Under the pieces are notes generated by a model, which made no database searches, was not told the DNA's origin, and saw only the letters and a list, made by a program, of their open reading frames with translations. Below are positions 16,646-24,913 of a stretch of DNA of 64,000 nucleotides, piece by piece; the first letter of the stretch is position 1; every line of letters begins with the position of its first letter. The translations under genes were made by a program, and so were the position numbers. Source of the stretch: Stenotrophomonas sp. ESTM1D_MKCIP4_1. GTDB taxonomy: Bacteria > Pseudomonadota > Gammaproteobacteria > Xanthomonadales > Xanthomonadaceae. The stretch spans positions 3,198,731-3,262,730 of the forward strand of contig NZ_CP026004.1 in the NCBI RefSeq assembly GCF_003086895.1. The letters are read 5' to 3'.

Positions 16646-16762
16646 GAGGCGGAGGGCATGGCCGTACAGGACACGCGGTGAATACGTCCATGTAGCTCGT
16701 AGGCGCCGTCCGTGGCGCCTACGGTCCTGCACGGCCATGCCCTCCGCCTCTGGACACGTTCC
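16646..16762 (-). other. Structured intergenic element, copy D (27-bp stem)
   Basis: Read on the minus strand: box GGAACGTGTC (16762-16753), 2 nt, a 27-nt arm (16750-16724), a 51-nt core, then the complementary 27-nt arm (16672-16646). The arms pair over all 27 positions with one G-U. The core contains hairpin CGTAGGCGCC/GGCGCCTACG and the conserved end of ACCGCGT before GTCC. It shares box, core and architecture with copies A, B and C but has an unrelated outer arm. It lies between mtgA and the GT2 gene. Function unknown; see findings. Confidence 0.75.
16702..16720. repeat. Hairpin 1 of element copy D
   Basis: AGGCGCC and GGCGCCT face each other around CGTCCGTG-type loop sequence. Relative to copy A, the closing base pair T-A has become A-T, a compensatory change. 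Confidence 0.6.
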
Positions 16763-16800
16763 CGCGAGCGCGGTGCATGCACGCGCTGCCCTCTGCTTTT

Positions 16801-16823
16801 GGTAGCTGCCAACCTTGGTTGGC
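16801..16823 (+). repeat. SMAG-like palindrome in the spacer between element copies D and A
   Basis: GTAG followed by CTGCCAACCTTGGTTGGCA, a 7-8-bp stem. It sits midway between the two head-to-head elements. Confidence 0.65.
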
Positions 16824-16884
16824 ACAGCCTTTGATCCTGCTTCTTCTTTTGATTTTGAATTCCCGCTCTCGTTCCGCGCGCGCA

Positions 16885-17082
16885 GGAAACTGTCAGGCGG
16901 GGGAAGGGCGGCCCAGGCAGGACCGTTGGCGCCATGGATGGCGCCAACGAGCCCCCATGGGTGAGGGCGCTTTGCTTGCGAAGCACTGCTTCGCAAGCGC
17001 CCGAACGCACAGCCGCCAGCGGCTGGGCCGGACCCCGGAGGGGGGTTTACGGCGTGTCCTGCCTGTCGCCTTGCTCCGGCTC
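16885..17082 (+). other. Structured intergenic element, copy A (expanded loop)
   Basis: Box GGAAACTGTC (16885-16894), 2 nt, then a 27-nt arm (16897-16923) and the conserved core with a perfect 12-bp hairpin CGTTGGCGCCAT/ATGGCGCCAACG. The second core hairpin is enlarged to about 100 nt. It includes GCTTGCGAAG/CTTCGCAAGC and is closed by CCCCC/GGGGG. The core ends TTTACGGCGT before the 3' arm GTCCTGCCTG (from 17056). Only the apical 10 bp of the outer stem pair cleanly; the lower stem has decayed. Together with copy D it fills the otherwise gene-free 16561-17121. Confidence 0.7.
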
Positions 17083-17121
17083 CAAGCAAGGAAAAACAAG
17101 GCGCCGCGAAACCATCAACCG

Positions 17122-17895
17122 TTACTCCTCCAGATACCCCGCCCCGCCCAGCTGCCGGGCCTGGCGCTGGATCCACGCCGCCCGCCGCTGCACGTACGGC
17201 CCCGGCTTGGCCGCGTTGTAGCGCCGCGGCGCCGGCAGCACCGCCGCCAACCGGGCACTTTCGCCCGGCGCCAGGCGCGCCGCATCCTTGCCCCAGAACG
17301 TCCGCGCAGCCGCTTGCGCGCCATACACGCCATCACCGAACTCGGCGATGTTGGCGTACATCTCCAGGATGCGTTCCTTCGGCCAGAACGCCTCGATCAA
17401 CACCGTGTACCAGACCTCCAGCCCCTTGCGGATCCAGCTGCGGCCCTGCCACAGGAACAGATTCTTGGCCACCTGCTGGCTGATCGTGCTGGCCCCGCGC
17501 AGGCGCCCACCCCGGGCGTTGTGGTCACGCGCCTTCTCGATGGCCTGCAGATCGAAACCGTTATGCTCGGGGAAGCGCTGGTCCTCGGCCGCCACCAGCG
17601 AGATCGGCAGGCTCGGCGCCATCTGGTCCAGGTCGCGCCACTGGTAATGCAGCCGGTAGGACCAGTCGCCCTCGCCCAGTGCCTCGCCATAGCGCCACAG
17701 CATCACCGTGGACAGCGGCGGGTCGACGAAGCGCAGCACCAGCACCTGCAGGCAGCTGAAGCCCACGAACAGCACCGGCAGCCACAGCAGCCGCTTCCAG
17801 CGCCAGCGCCGCCGGACCGGCGCGGTCGGCGCGGTCGGCGCGGTCGCCGCGGCCTGCTGGGCCTCCACCTTGTCCTGCTCTCCCCCTGCCCCCAT
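17122..17895 (-). CDS. mtgA: Monofunctional biosynthetic peptidoglycan transglycosylase
   Basis: A 257-residue GT51 glycosyltransferase that polymerises lipid II into glycan strands at the inner membrane. One N-terminal helix is around residues 35-55 ([19 protein letters not shown]). GT51 motifs are [14 protein letters not shown] (catalytic Glu), [29 protein letters not shown] and [17 protein letters not shown]. The ATG at 17895 is preferred because upstream in-frame sequence runs into the divergent hslO promoter region. An alanine-rich, low-complexity stretch ([12 protein letters not shown]) precedes the helix. Confidence 0.94.
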   Translation of the reverse strand: MGAGGEQDKVEAQQAAATAPTAPTAPVRRRWRWKRLLWLPVLFVGFSCLQVLVLRFVDPPLSTVMLWRYGEALGEGDWSYRLHYQWRDLDQMAPSLPISLVAAEDQRFPEHNGFDLQAIEKARDHNARGGRLRGASTISQQVAKNLFLWQGRSWIRKGLEVWYTVLIEAFWPKERILEMYANIAEFGDGVYGAQAAARTFWGKDAARLAPGESARLAAVLPAPRRYNAAKPGPYVQRRAAWIQRQARQLGGAGYLEE

Positions 17896-17972
17896 TACTG
17901 GTGCATCCTTCTCATGCCTGGTTGTCGGCGCATTATCCGGCAACCGCCCCTGTTTACGCGCGATGTGAGCCG

Positions 17973-18866
17973 ATGACCGCCCAACCCGATTCCCTGATCC
18001 GCTTCCTGCTGCCCGACGCCGGCGTCCGTGGTGTGCACGTGCAACTGCAGGCCACCTGGCAGGAAATCCTGTCCCACGCCGTGTATCCGGACAACGCCGC
18101 TGCACTGCTCGGCGAGGCCTGCGTGGCCTCGGCCCTGTTCACCGGCCACACCAAGGTGGATGGCCGCCTGTCCATCCAGCTGCGCAGCAGCACCGGCCTG
18201 CGCACCCTGTTCGCCGAATGCACCGCCGCCGGCACCCTGCGCGGCATCGCCCAGCTGGCCGACGGCGCTGACGCCCCGCGTGACCTTTCCGACCTGGGCA
18301 GCGACGCCCTGCTGGCGATCACCATCGAGAACCCCGGTCTGGACCCGCGCGAACCGCAGCGCTACCAGAGCCTGGTGGGCCTGACTGCGCCGGCGCTGGA
18401 TGAGGCCTTCGAGGACTACTTCCGCCAGTCCGAACAGCTGCCGACCCGCCTGCTGCTGGCCGCCGACCGGCAAGGTGCCGTGGGCCTGCTGCTGCAGAAG
18501 CTGCCCGGCGACGAAGGCGACGACGATGGCTGGGCCCGTGCCAGCGCCCTGTTCGACACGCTGGGCAAGGCCGAACTGCTGGCCACGCCGGCCGAGCAGA
18601 TGCTGCATCGCCTGTTCCACGAGGAGAAGCCGGAACTGATGGGCAGCAAGCCGCTGGCCTTCGGTTGCTCCTGCTCGCGTGAGCGCGTTGCCTCGATGCT
18701 GGTCTCGCTGGGCGAGGAAGAAGCCCGCGCCGCCGCTGAAGATACCGGCTCGGTGGACGTCCGCTGCGAATTCTGCGGACGGGAGTATCACTTTCCGTTG
18801 ACGGAGTTCGGCATACTGTTCCACGGTGCCGAGGGGGCTGTACCGGCACCTGAACGACTTCAATGA
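17973..18866 (+). CDS. hslO: Redox-regulated chaperone Hsp33
   Basis: A 297-residue holdase chaperone that is activated by oxidation. The C-terminal zinc centre has four cysteines: [10 protein letters not shown] (about residues 230-234) and [11 protein letters not shown] (about 265-268), matching the CxC...CxxC of Hsp33. The N-terminal domain starts [18 protein letters not shown]. An in-frame ATG at 17901 would add 24 residues unlike the family, so the ATG at 17973 is used. Divergent from mtgA across a 77-nt gap. Confidence 0.95.
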   Translation: MTAQPDSLIRFLLPDAGVRGVHVQLQATWQEILSHAVYPDNAAALLGEACVASALFTGHTKVDGRLSIQLRSSTGLRTLFAECTAAGTLRGIAQLADGADAPRDLSDLGSDALLAITIENPGLDPREPQRYQSLVGLTAPALDEAFEDYFRQSEQLPTRLLLAADRQGAVGLLLQKLPGDEGDDDGWARASALFDTLGKAELLATPAEQMLHRLFHEEKPELMGSKPLAFGCSCSRERVASMLVSLGEEEARAAAEDTGSVDVRCEFCGREYHFPLTEFGILFHGAEGAVPAPERLQ

Positions 18867-18901
18867 ATGAGCAGGTCTTGTGTTCTGGGGAGGATCAAGG
18901 C

Positions 18902-18930
18902 TTGTTAAGATTTCATAAACACCCTAGGAT
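18902..18930 (+). promoter_or_regulatory. Sigma70-type promoter of the secreted orphan gene
   Basis: TTGTTA (18902-18907), 17-nt spacer, TAGGAT (18925-18930). The leader contains the hairpin GTTCCCGC/GCGGGAAC (about 18934-18955) before the ATG at 18986. Confidence 0.6.
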
Positions 18931-18985
18931 CGAGTTCCCGCCCCAGCGGGAACTTCCGTTGTCCATCCCTGTCTGAACTGGTCCG

Positions 18986-19843
18986 ATGCGTACCTTCCTG
19001 CGTCTACCGCTGGCCCTGCTGATCGCCCTTGGCGCGATCACGGGCGCGCATGCGCAGAGCAAGGACACCCGCACCGTGCTGCCGGTCTGGAACAAGGGCA
19101 GCGGCAAGGTCGAGGCGTTGCTGTACCTGGAGCCGACCGGTGAACAGGCTGCCGGTGCCCGTTGGCACTTCGGCCGCAATTCACTGGACGCCGCCTTCGG
19201 CCTGTCCTCGGGCGATTCGCTGGGCCTGCTCTGCAACAGCAGCAGCGGTACCAGCATCAGCGGTCTGGCCAGCCAGTGCATGCTGGCCAGCCTGGGCGAT
19301 GACGATGATGCCATCGGACCGAACTCCCGCCGCCTGACCGGCACCGCTGCGCTCAACCGCGGTGTCAACCGCCTGGGCATCACCGCCGGTACCAGCCGCG
19401 AGACCCTGCCGGCCTGGCTGGCCTCGCCGAACAAGACCCCTTCCCTGCGCGCCGAGCAGAACGACCTGACCGTGTTCGCCCAGCGCAACATCGGCCGCGA
19501 GGGCTTCGTCTCCATCGCCGGTACCTATGCCAAGGCGCGTCTGGTGCCGATTTCCGATGCATCGCCCGCCCTGGTCGACCGCTGGGACAGCAAGAGCCTG
19601 AGCCTGGGTGCCGGCTACGGCAACTTCAGCGGCAGCATCATCGGCCGTGTGGTCGACGTTCCGGGCAAGCCCGGCAAGTGGGAAGGCCTGGGCATCGGCC
19701 TCACCTGGCGCACACCGTGGTCTGGCCAGCTGACCGTCGGCGCCGAGAACGTGATCAGCCGCGGCAAGAATCCGTTCTCCCCGCGCAACGAAAGCAACGA
19801 CGACGGCACCGTGCCGTACGTGCGTTACGAGCAGGATCTGTAA
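18986..19843 (+). CDS. Secreted protein of unknown function, possibly an outer-membrane beta-barrel
   Basis: A 285-residue protein with a clear signal peptide (cleavage near GAHAQ, residue 23). The rest is rich in Gly/Ser with alternating polar and hydrophobic stretches (KSLSLGAGYGNFSGSIIGRV, LGIGLTWRTPWSGQLTVGAENV), compatible with amphipathic beta strands. It ends VRYEQDL rather than in the terminal aromatic residue usual for barrels. Two cysteines (LLCNSSSG and QCMLAS) could form a periplasmic disulfide. I do not recognise a named domain. It has its own promoter and a strong terminator, so it is monocistronic. Confidence 0.75.
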   Translation: MRTFLRLPLALLIALGAITGAHAQSKDTRTVLPVWNKGSGKVEALLYLEPTGEQAAGARWHFGRNSLDAAFGLSSGDSLGLLCNSSSGTSISGLASQCMLASLGDDDDAIGPNSRRLTGTAALNRGVNRLGITAGTSRETLPAWLASPNKTPSLRAEQNDLTVFAQRNIGREGFVSIAGTYAKARLVPISDASPALVDRWDSKSLSLGAGYGNFSGSIIGRVVDVPGKPGKWEGLGIGLTWRTPWSGQLTVGAENVISRGKNPFSPRNESNDDGTVPYVRYEQDL

Positions 19844-19880
19844 CCGGCTTCCCCGTCTTCGTACGTGAGCTCCACATCAT

Positions 19881-19912
19881 CAGGGCGCCCCAGGGGCGCC
19901 CTGTTTGTTTCT
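19881..19912 (+). terminator. Rho-independent terminator of the secreted orphan gene
   Basis: GGGCGCCCC/GGGGCGCCC stem with a tiny loop followed by TGTTTGTTT, about 40 nt after the stop. Confidence 0.85.
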
Positions 19913-20224
19913 ACGGGTAACGATGGAGCCTGGGCACCGCCGGCTTGTTACGTTCAGACACAAAGTGACACGTATCAACAGAAACTTTTTTTCTGACAAA
20001 ACGATACTCAAGTCACGATTGTGTCTCAGTCATGTACTACAAGTCATTGAATCGAAAAGATTCCGTACAGCTGAATTGAGCTCAGGGGACTGCAGTTAAC
20101 GCTGCTTTAATTTTCCGGGGGGCGCCGTTACTATCGGTTCAGCCTTGCGTTTTTTTGGATCCACTTTTTGCGATCCACACGCAGGCAACAACCCAGCCAA
20201 GATTTCCTTGGAGAGAGAGAGCCA
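19913..20224 (+). promoter_or_regulatory. Long AT-richer leader/promoter region of the TonB receptor gene
   Basis: A 312-nt gene-free stretch, noticeably more AT-rich than its surroundings (for example AACTTTTTTTCTGACAAAAC). It contains an inverted repeat GAATC-GAAAA-GATTC (20049-20063). No confident -35/-10 pair was picked. The stretch ends with GGAGAGAGAGAG directly before the ATG at 20225. Confidence 0.45.
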
Positions 20225-23110
20225 ATGAATTTCAAGTCCAACAAGCTGCGTGATGCGGTCGTCATCGCGCTGGTCGCCGGCGCGACGACATCCATCGCCG
20301 CCGAGGCCCAGGAAGCAACCAACCTGGACCGCATCTCGGTCACCGGTTCGCGCATCCGCCAGGTTGACACCGAAACCGCACAGCCGGTGCTGAGCGTCAG
20401 CCGCGCGGCCATCGAAAAGAGCGGCTTCAAGACGGTCGCCGATGTGCTGCAGAACATCTCTGCCGCCGGTTCTCCGGCCATCAGCCGTTCCGAGCCGCTG
20501 TCCTCGGGCGAAATGGTCGGTGGCTACTACATCGACCTGCGCAACCTGGGCGCGCAGCGCACGCTCATCCTCGTCGATGGCAAGCGTCTGGGTGCCAGCG
20601 TCAGCGGCTACCAGGACGTTTCGCAGATTCCGTCGGCCATCGTCGAACGCATCGACGTGCTGAAGGATGGTGCGTCTTCGATCTACGGTTCGGATGCGAT
20701 GGCGGGCGTGATCAACATCATCACCCGCAAGAACTTCGAGGGCATGGAAGCCAACGTCTACACCGGTCAGTACAGCGAAGGTGACGGCCAGAAGCAGAGC
20801 ATGGACTTCGTCACCGGCTTCACCGGTGATCGCGGCTCGGTGACCATCGGCGCCGAGTACTCGAAGGAAAAGGCTGTCTGGGCCAAGGATCGCTGGTTCT
20901 CGCAGTCCTCGCGCACCAACCGTCACCCGACCGCCGGCTGGACCTCGGTCAGCCAGTGGGGCGCGGTCTACGATCCCACTGATGCTGATTCCCCGCTGCT
21001 GACCCTGAACCGTGGTGGCAACCCGTATGACGCGGGCGATTTCCACGAGACCGATCTGACCCCGATCACCGGCGACGTCAGCAATTCCAACGAGCAGATG
21101 CAGCTGCTGACCCCGACCGAACGTCGCAGCGTGTTCGCGAACGTTCAGTACGACCTGACCGACAACGTGCGCTTCAGCGGCGACCTGATGTACACCCGCC
21201 GCGAATCCGAAGCCCAGGTCGCGGGCTATCCGCTGCAGTCCGAGGCGTACACGAACCTCGGCTCCATCTGGTCGGCTGACAGCTACTACAACCCCTTCGG
21301 TCAGGACATGGCGTACGTGCGCCGCGGCTGGGAAGTGCCGCGCGTGTCCAACAACAAGCTGACCACGTTCCGCTTCAGCGGCGCGCTGCAGGGCTCGTTC
21401 CAGTTCAATGACAAGTTCTTCGACTGGGAAGCGGGTTACCTGTACCAGAACTCGGAGAACAACCAGAGCCAGACCGGCAACTACAATGTGCTGGCTGCCA
21501 ATGCGGCGACCGGTGCATCGTTCTTCAACCCGGATACCGGTCGCGTCGAGTGCGGCACGGCTGCGGGCCTGGCCGCTGGCACCAACCCGGCCTACGGCGC
21601 CGGCGCAGGCGGCTGCATTCCGTGGAATCCGGCCATTCCGTTCGGCCGCGTCGGTGACGGCGGCCTGACCGGCAATCCGGATCTGCAGCAGTTCCTGTTC
21701 CCGACCACGCACAACGTCGGCGAAACCACGATGACCTCCTACTACGCGAACATCGCGGGTAGCATCGTCACCCTGCCGGCAGGCGACCTGGGCTTCGCAC
21801 TCGGCTACGAGTACCGCGAAGAAAAGGGCAGCTTCAACCCGGACGCCCTGTCGCAGTCGGGCTACTCGACGGATCTCGCGTCGGGCCCCACCGGCGGCAA
21901 GTACGACGTCAATGAAGTGTACCTGGAGCTGAATCTGCCGATCCTGGCCGACCTGCCCGGCGCACGCGAGCTGAGCCTGAGCGCGGCCACCCGCTTCTCG
22001 GACTTCAGCACCTTCGGCAACACGACCAACAGCAAGTTCGGCCTGAAGTGGCGCCCGATCGACCAGCTGCTGGTTCGCGCAACCTATGCTGAAGGCTTCC
22101 GCGCGCCGACCATCGCCGACCTGTACGGCGGCAGCTCGCAGTCGTTCGAGTACTTCACCGATCCCTGCGATACGTCGTTCGGCCTGGCCGCAACCGACGC
22201 TGCCACCGCCCAGCGTTGTGCTGCCGCCCTGGGCGCGCTGGCACCGACGTTCCGTCAGCTCAAGCAGGGCTACGTCCCCGCCGAAGGCCCGGATGAGCAG
22301 AGCCCGGTGCCGTTCATTTCCGGCTCGAACCCGAACCTGACCCCGGAAACGTCGAAGTCGAAGACGGTCGGCCTGGTCTGGAGCCCGAGCTTCGCCGAAG
22401 GCCTCAACCTGAGCCTGGACTGGTTCAACATCAAGATCGAAAACACGATCGTTGCCGATACGCCGACGGATCAGCTCAACGACTGCTATGTGCTTGGCAT
22501 CGCTGAGCGTTGCTCGACCTTCACCCGTGATGCGACCCGCGGCTTCGTCAACACGCTGAGCTACGGCAGCCGTAACGCTGGTTTCATCGAAACCGAAGGC
22601 TTCGATTTCGACGCCAGCTACCGTTACGCCACCGACGCGTGGGGCACCTTCAACTTCAACCTGCAGAACACGTACGTCACCAAGAATGTTCTGAAGACCG
22701 CCAACGACGACTCGCCGGTACAGATCTACAACGGCTTCGGCAGCAACTTCCGCCTGAAGTCCAATCTGTCCATTGGCTGGGAGTTCGGCGACTTCGGCAT
22801 CACCTGGGGCACCCGTTACTTCTCCAGCGTGAAGGAGCGTTGCTACTACGACACCGAGTGCTCGCTGCCCGATTACGGCTCGCCGGATCCGGCCCGCAAC
22901 CAGGCGCAGAACAAGCGTGGCGCGACCACCTTCCACGACGTCCAGTTCTCCTGGAACGCCCCGTGGAATGCGACCATCGGTGTCGGTGCACGCAACGTGT
23001 TCGATCACTACGGCCCGCAGATGTACTCCAACCCGAATTCGCAGTACGCCTACTACGGCGGCTACGACATCGGTCGCCTGATCTACATGCAGTACAAGCA
23101 GAAGTTCTGA
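20225..23110 (+). CDS. TonB-dependent outer-membrane receptor
   Basis: A 961-residue receptor. A signal peptide ends near AEAQ (about residue 27), followed by a TonB-box-like LDRISVTGSRI. The plug domain includes LGAQRTLILVDGKRLG and ERIDVLKDGASSIYGSDAMA. A large 22-strand barrel follows, ending in the aromatic-terminated YMQYKQKF. The plug (RTLxLVDGKR, SDAxAGVINIIT) is of the type common in the expanded Xanthomonadaceae TonB-receptor set. The ligand cannot be read; no degradative genes adjoin it. The ATG at 20225 is preferred over an in-frame codon at 20168 because of the signal peptide and the adjacent ribosome-binding site. Own terminator downstream. Confidence 0.93.
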   Translation: MNFKSNKLRDAVVIALVAGATTSIAAEAQEATNLDRISVTGSRIRQVDTETAQPVLSVSRAAIEKSGFKTVADVLQNISAAGSPAISRSEPLSSGEMVGGYYIDLRNLGAQRTLILVDGKRLGASVSGYQDVSQIPSAIVERIDVLKDGASSIYGSDAMAGVINIITRKNFEGMEANVYTGQYSEGDGQKQSMDFVTGFTGDRGSVTIGAEYSKEKAVWAKDRWFSQSSRTNRHPTAGWTSVSQWGAVYDPTDADSPLLTLNRGGNPYDAGDFHETDLTPITGDVSNSNEQMQLLTPTERRSVFANVQYDLTDNVRFSGDLMYTRRESEAQVAGYPLQSEAYTNLGSIWSADSYYNPFGQDMAYVRRGWEVPRVSNNKLTTFRFSGALQGSFQFNDKFFDWEAGYLYQNSENNQSQTGNYNVLAANAATGASFFNPDTGRVECGTAAGLAAGTNPAYGAGAGGCIPWNPAIPFGRVGDGGLTGNPDLQQFLFPTTHNVGETTMTSYYANIAGSIVTLPAGDLGFALGYEYREEKGSFNPDALSQSGYSTDLASGPTGGKYDVNEVYLELNLPILADLPGARELSLSAATRFSDFSTFGNTTNSKFGLKWRPIDQLLVRATYAEGFRAPTIADLYGGSSQSFEYFTDPCDTSFGLAATDAATAQRCAAALGALAPTFRQLKQGYVPAEGPDEQSPVPFISGSNPNLTPETSKSKTVGLVWSPSFAEGLNLSLDWFNIKIENTIVADTPTDQLNDCYVLGIAERCSTFTRDATRGFVNTLSYGSRNAGFIETEGFDFDASYRYATDAWGTFNFNLQNTYVTKNVLKTANDDSPVQIYNGFGSNFRLKSNLSIGWEFGDFGITWGTRYFSSVKERCYYDTECSLPDYGSPDPARNQAQNKRGATTFHDVQFSWNAPWNATIGVGARNVFDHYGPQMYSNPNSQYAYYGGYDIGRLIYMQYKQKF

Positions 23111-23135
23111 TCGGTTGATTGATCGCTGACTTCAG

Positions 23136-23165
23136 CAACGGCCCCGCAAGGGGCCGTTGTTTTTC
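23136..23165 (+). terminator. Terminator after the TonB receptor gene
   Basis: CAACGGCCCC/GGGGCCGTTG hairpin followed by TTTTTC, 25 nt after the stop. Confidence 0.9.
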
Positions 23166-23202
23166 CTGCCTCGCCCACCTGCCACGCAGGCGCGCAGGCA
23201 AC

Positions 23203-23234
23203 AAAAAAGCCGCGACCCTGTCGCGGCTTTTTCG
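23203..23234. terminator. Bidirectional-looking terminator, probably of the tetR gene
   Basis: AAAAAAGCCGCGAC/GTCGCGGCTTTTT: a GC stem flanked by an A-run and a T-run, so it can act on either strand. It lies 17 nt past the tetR stop. Confidence 0.85.
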
Positions 23235-23250
23235 TACACCTGGAACTGCA

Positions 23251-23853
23251 TCACCCGTTCGGAATCAACGTCTCGATCAGGTGTTCCACGTAGGCCTCGA
23301 AATCCTCGCGCGCCTGCTTGGGCTGCTGCAGCTGCAGCGAAAGCTGCAGGAAGCCGACATAGGCCGCGTAGGCCAACCGTGCACGATGGCGCGCATCGGT
23401 CGAACTGAGCCCGGCCTGGCGGAACGAGGCCACCAGGTAATCCAGGCGGCGCTGCGACACACGGTCGATCACCGGCCGCACCATCGGGTGGTCGAGCGCC
23501 TTCAGCAGTTCGCTGTAGATGATGTGCGGCTGCACTTCGTGCGCCACCATCTGGAACAGCTGGCGCAGGCGCGCGCGCGGATCAGGGACGTCTTCCAGGC
23601 TGCCGAAGACCTGCTCCTGCTCGAACAGCTCCCAGCGTTCCAGCGCTGCCTGCAGCAGGGCATCGCGCGAAGGGAAGTGCCAGTAGAAGCTACCCTTGGT
23701 CACCCCCAGGCGGCGCGCCAGCGGTTCCACCGCGACGGCACCCACACCTTGTTCAGCAATCAGATCGAGGGCCGCCTGTGCCCAGTCTTCGGCACTGAGG
23801 CGGCTGTTGCGGCCGGCACGCGGTTCGCCGGCAGAAGCGTCAGGTTGATTCAT
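23251..23853 (-). CDS. TetR family transcriptional regulator
   Basis: A 200-residue regulator. The N-terminal helix-turn-helix is about residues 20-65 (WAQAALDLIAEQGVGAVAVEPLA, then LGVTKGSFYWHFPSRDALL), typical TetR. The C-terminal ligand domain is of the type found next to fatty-acid genes. It is divergent from the hydrolase-fadE operon, whose promoter carries two inverted repeats with CCATACT half-sites. A further CCATAC lies just before its own start (about 23867), so autorepression is plausible. An acyl-CoA or fatty acid effector is inferred from context only. Confidence 0.92.
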   Translation of the reverse strand: MNQPDASAGEPRAGRNSRLSAEDWAQAALDLIAEQGVGAVAVEPLARRLGVTKGSFYWHFPSRDALLQAALERWELFEQEQVFGSLEDVPDPRARLRQLFQMVAHEVQPHIIYSELLKALDHPMVRPVIDRVSQRRLDYLVASFRQAGLSSTDARHRARLAYAAYVGFLQLSLQLQQPKQAREDFEAYVEHLIETLIPNG

Positions 23854-23944
23854 GGGGACGATTTAACCATACGGCGGGGTTCGTTGCAGTACGCCGTTGC
23901 GCGCGAAACCGTCGCGGGGCGGGCAATGACGCCTTCCGCAGCGC

Positions 23945-23959
23945 ACCATACTGCATGGT
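23945..23959. promoter_or_regulatory. Putative TetR operator O1
   Basis: Inverted repeat ACCAT-ACTGC-ATGGT just upstream of and abutting the -35 hexamer. Its CCATACT is identical to the half-site of O2. Confidence 0.6.
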
Positions 23960-23960
23960 A

Positions 23961-23989
23961 TTGACTTCCATCACCAGCAATCCATACTA
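23961..23989 (+). promoter_or_regulatory. Promoter of the hydrolase-fadE operon
   Basis: TTGACT (23961-23966), 17-nt spacer, ATACTA (23984-23989). The expected start is about 23996, the A of the ATG, so the transcript would be leaderless. Confidence 0.75.
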
Positions 23990-23999
23990 GCGAGTATGG
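23982..23999. promoter_or_regulatory. Putative TetR operator O2
   Basis: CCATACTAGCGAGTATGG, a perfect 7-bp inverted repeat with a 4-nt centre. It covers the -10 hexamer, the predicted transcription start and the start codon. Confidence 0.75.
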
Positions 24000-24913
24000 T
24001 TATGCCCCCGACTCCCGCTGCGTTCCATGACCTGCGTCTGGAGGCGGCCCATGGTGCCCACCTCGCCGCGACCGCCAGTGACCACGGGCGCCGTGGGCGG
24101 GTGCTGTTCGCGCATGGCTTCGGCCAGACCCGCCACGCCTGGGATGCCACCGCCCGTGCACTGTCCGCCGCTGGCCTGCAGACGCTGGCCTACGATGCGC
24201 GCGGCCACGGCGATTCGGACTGGAATGCCGCCGACCTGCCCTATCACGGCGAACAGTTCGCCGATGACCTGATCGTGCTGGCCGGTGAGCAGCCGCGCCC
24301 ACCGGTGCTGGTCGCCGCGTCGATGGGCGGCCTGTTCGGCCTGCTCGCCGAATCGCGCTGGCCGGGCCTGTTCTCGGCGATGGTGCTGGTGGATATCACC
24401 CCGCGCTGGGACACCGCAGGTGTGGAGCGCATCCTGGCCTTCATGACCGCCCATCCCGAGGGTTTCACCTCGCTCACCCACGCCGCCGATGTGATTTCGG
24501 CCTATCTGCCGCACCGCCCGCGCAAATCCGAGCAGTCGCTGCGGGCGCTGCTGCGCGAGGATGGCGAGGGCCGTTGGCGCTGGCACTGGGACCCGCGCCT
24601 GGTGGCCGAACTGGCCCGCGACAGCGAGCAGCACCAGGGTGCGCTGGCCGCCGCCGCGCGCCAGGTGAAGTGCCCGCTGCTGCTGGTCAGCGGCGGCCGC
24701 AGCGATCTGGTCACGCCGCAGACCGTGGCCGAATTCCTGGCATTGGCGCCGCACGCGCGCCACGTACAGTTGCCGCAGGCCACGCACATGGTCGCCGGTG
24801 ATGACAACGACGCCTTTACCGCTACTGTGTTGGACTATCTGGACGTGTTGCCTGCGGTGGATGCCGCAGCTTCGTCCGCCACAAACGAGCACGTCACCGG
24901 AGCACGCTCATGA
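23996..24913 (+). CDS. Alpha/beta hydrolase
   Basis: A 305-residue cytosolic hydrolase. The oxyanion loop is LFAHGFGQTRHAW, the nucleophile elbow VAASMGGLFG (Ser about 104), the acid region SGGRSDLVTPQ and the catalytic His TATHMVAGDDN. The nucleophile motif is A-S-M-G-G rather than G-x-S-x-G. Start: ATG at 23996 coincides with the predicted transcription start; a second in-frame ATG at 24002 is possible. Its stop overlaps the fadE ATG (ATGA). Thioesterase or esterase activity in fatty-acid breakdown is a reasonable guess, not shown. Confidence 0.88.
   Translation: MVMPPTPAAFHDLRLEAAHGAHLAATASDHGRRGRVLFAHGFGQTRHAWDATARALSAAGLQTLAYDARGHGDSDWNAADLPYHGEQFADDLIVLAGEQPRPPVLVAASMGGLFGLLAESRWPGLFSAMVLVDITPRWDTAGVERILAFMTAHPEGFTSLTHAADVISAYLPHRPRKSEQSLRALLREDGEGRWRWHWDPRLVAELARDSEQHQGALAAAARQVKCPLLLVSGGRSDLVTPQTVAEFLALAPHARHVQLPQATHMVAGDDNDAFTATVLDYLDVLPAVDAAASSATNEHVTGARS

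Noticed and set aside
20096..23008. A 970-codon minus-strand frame over the TonB receptor gene
   Set aside because: Shadow frame; the plus strand encodes plug, barrel and signal peptide with ribosome-binding site and terminator.
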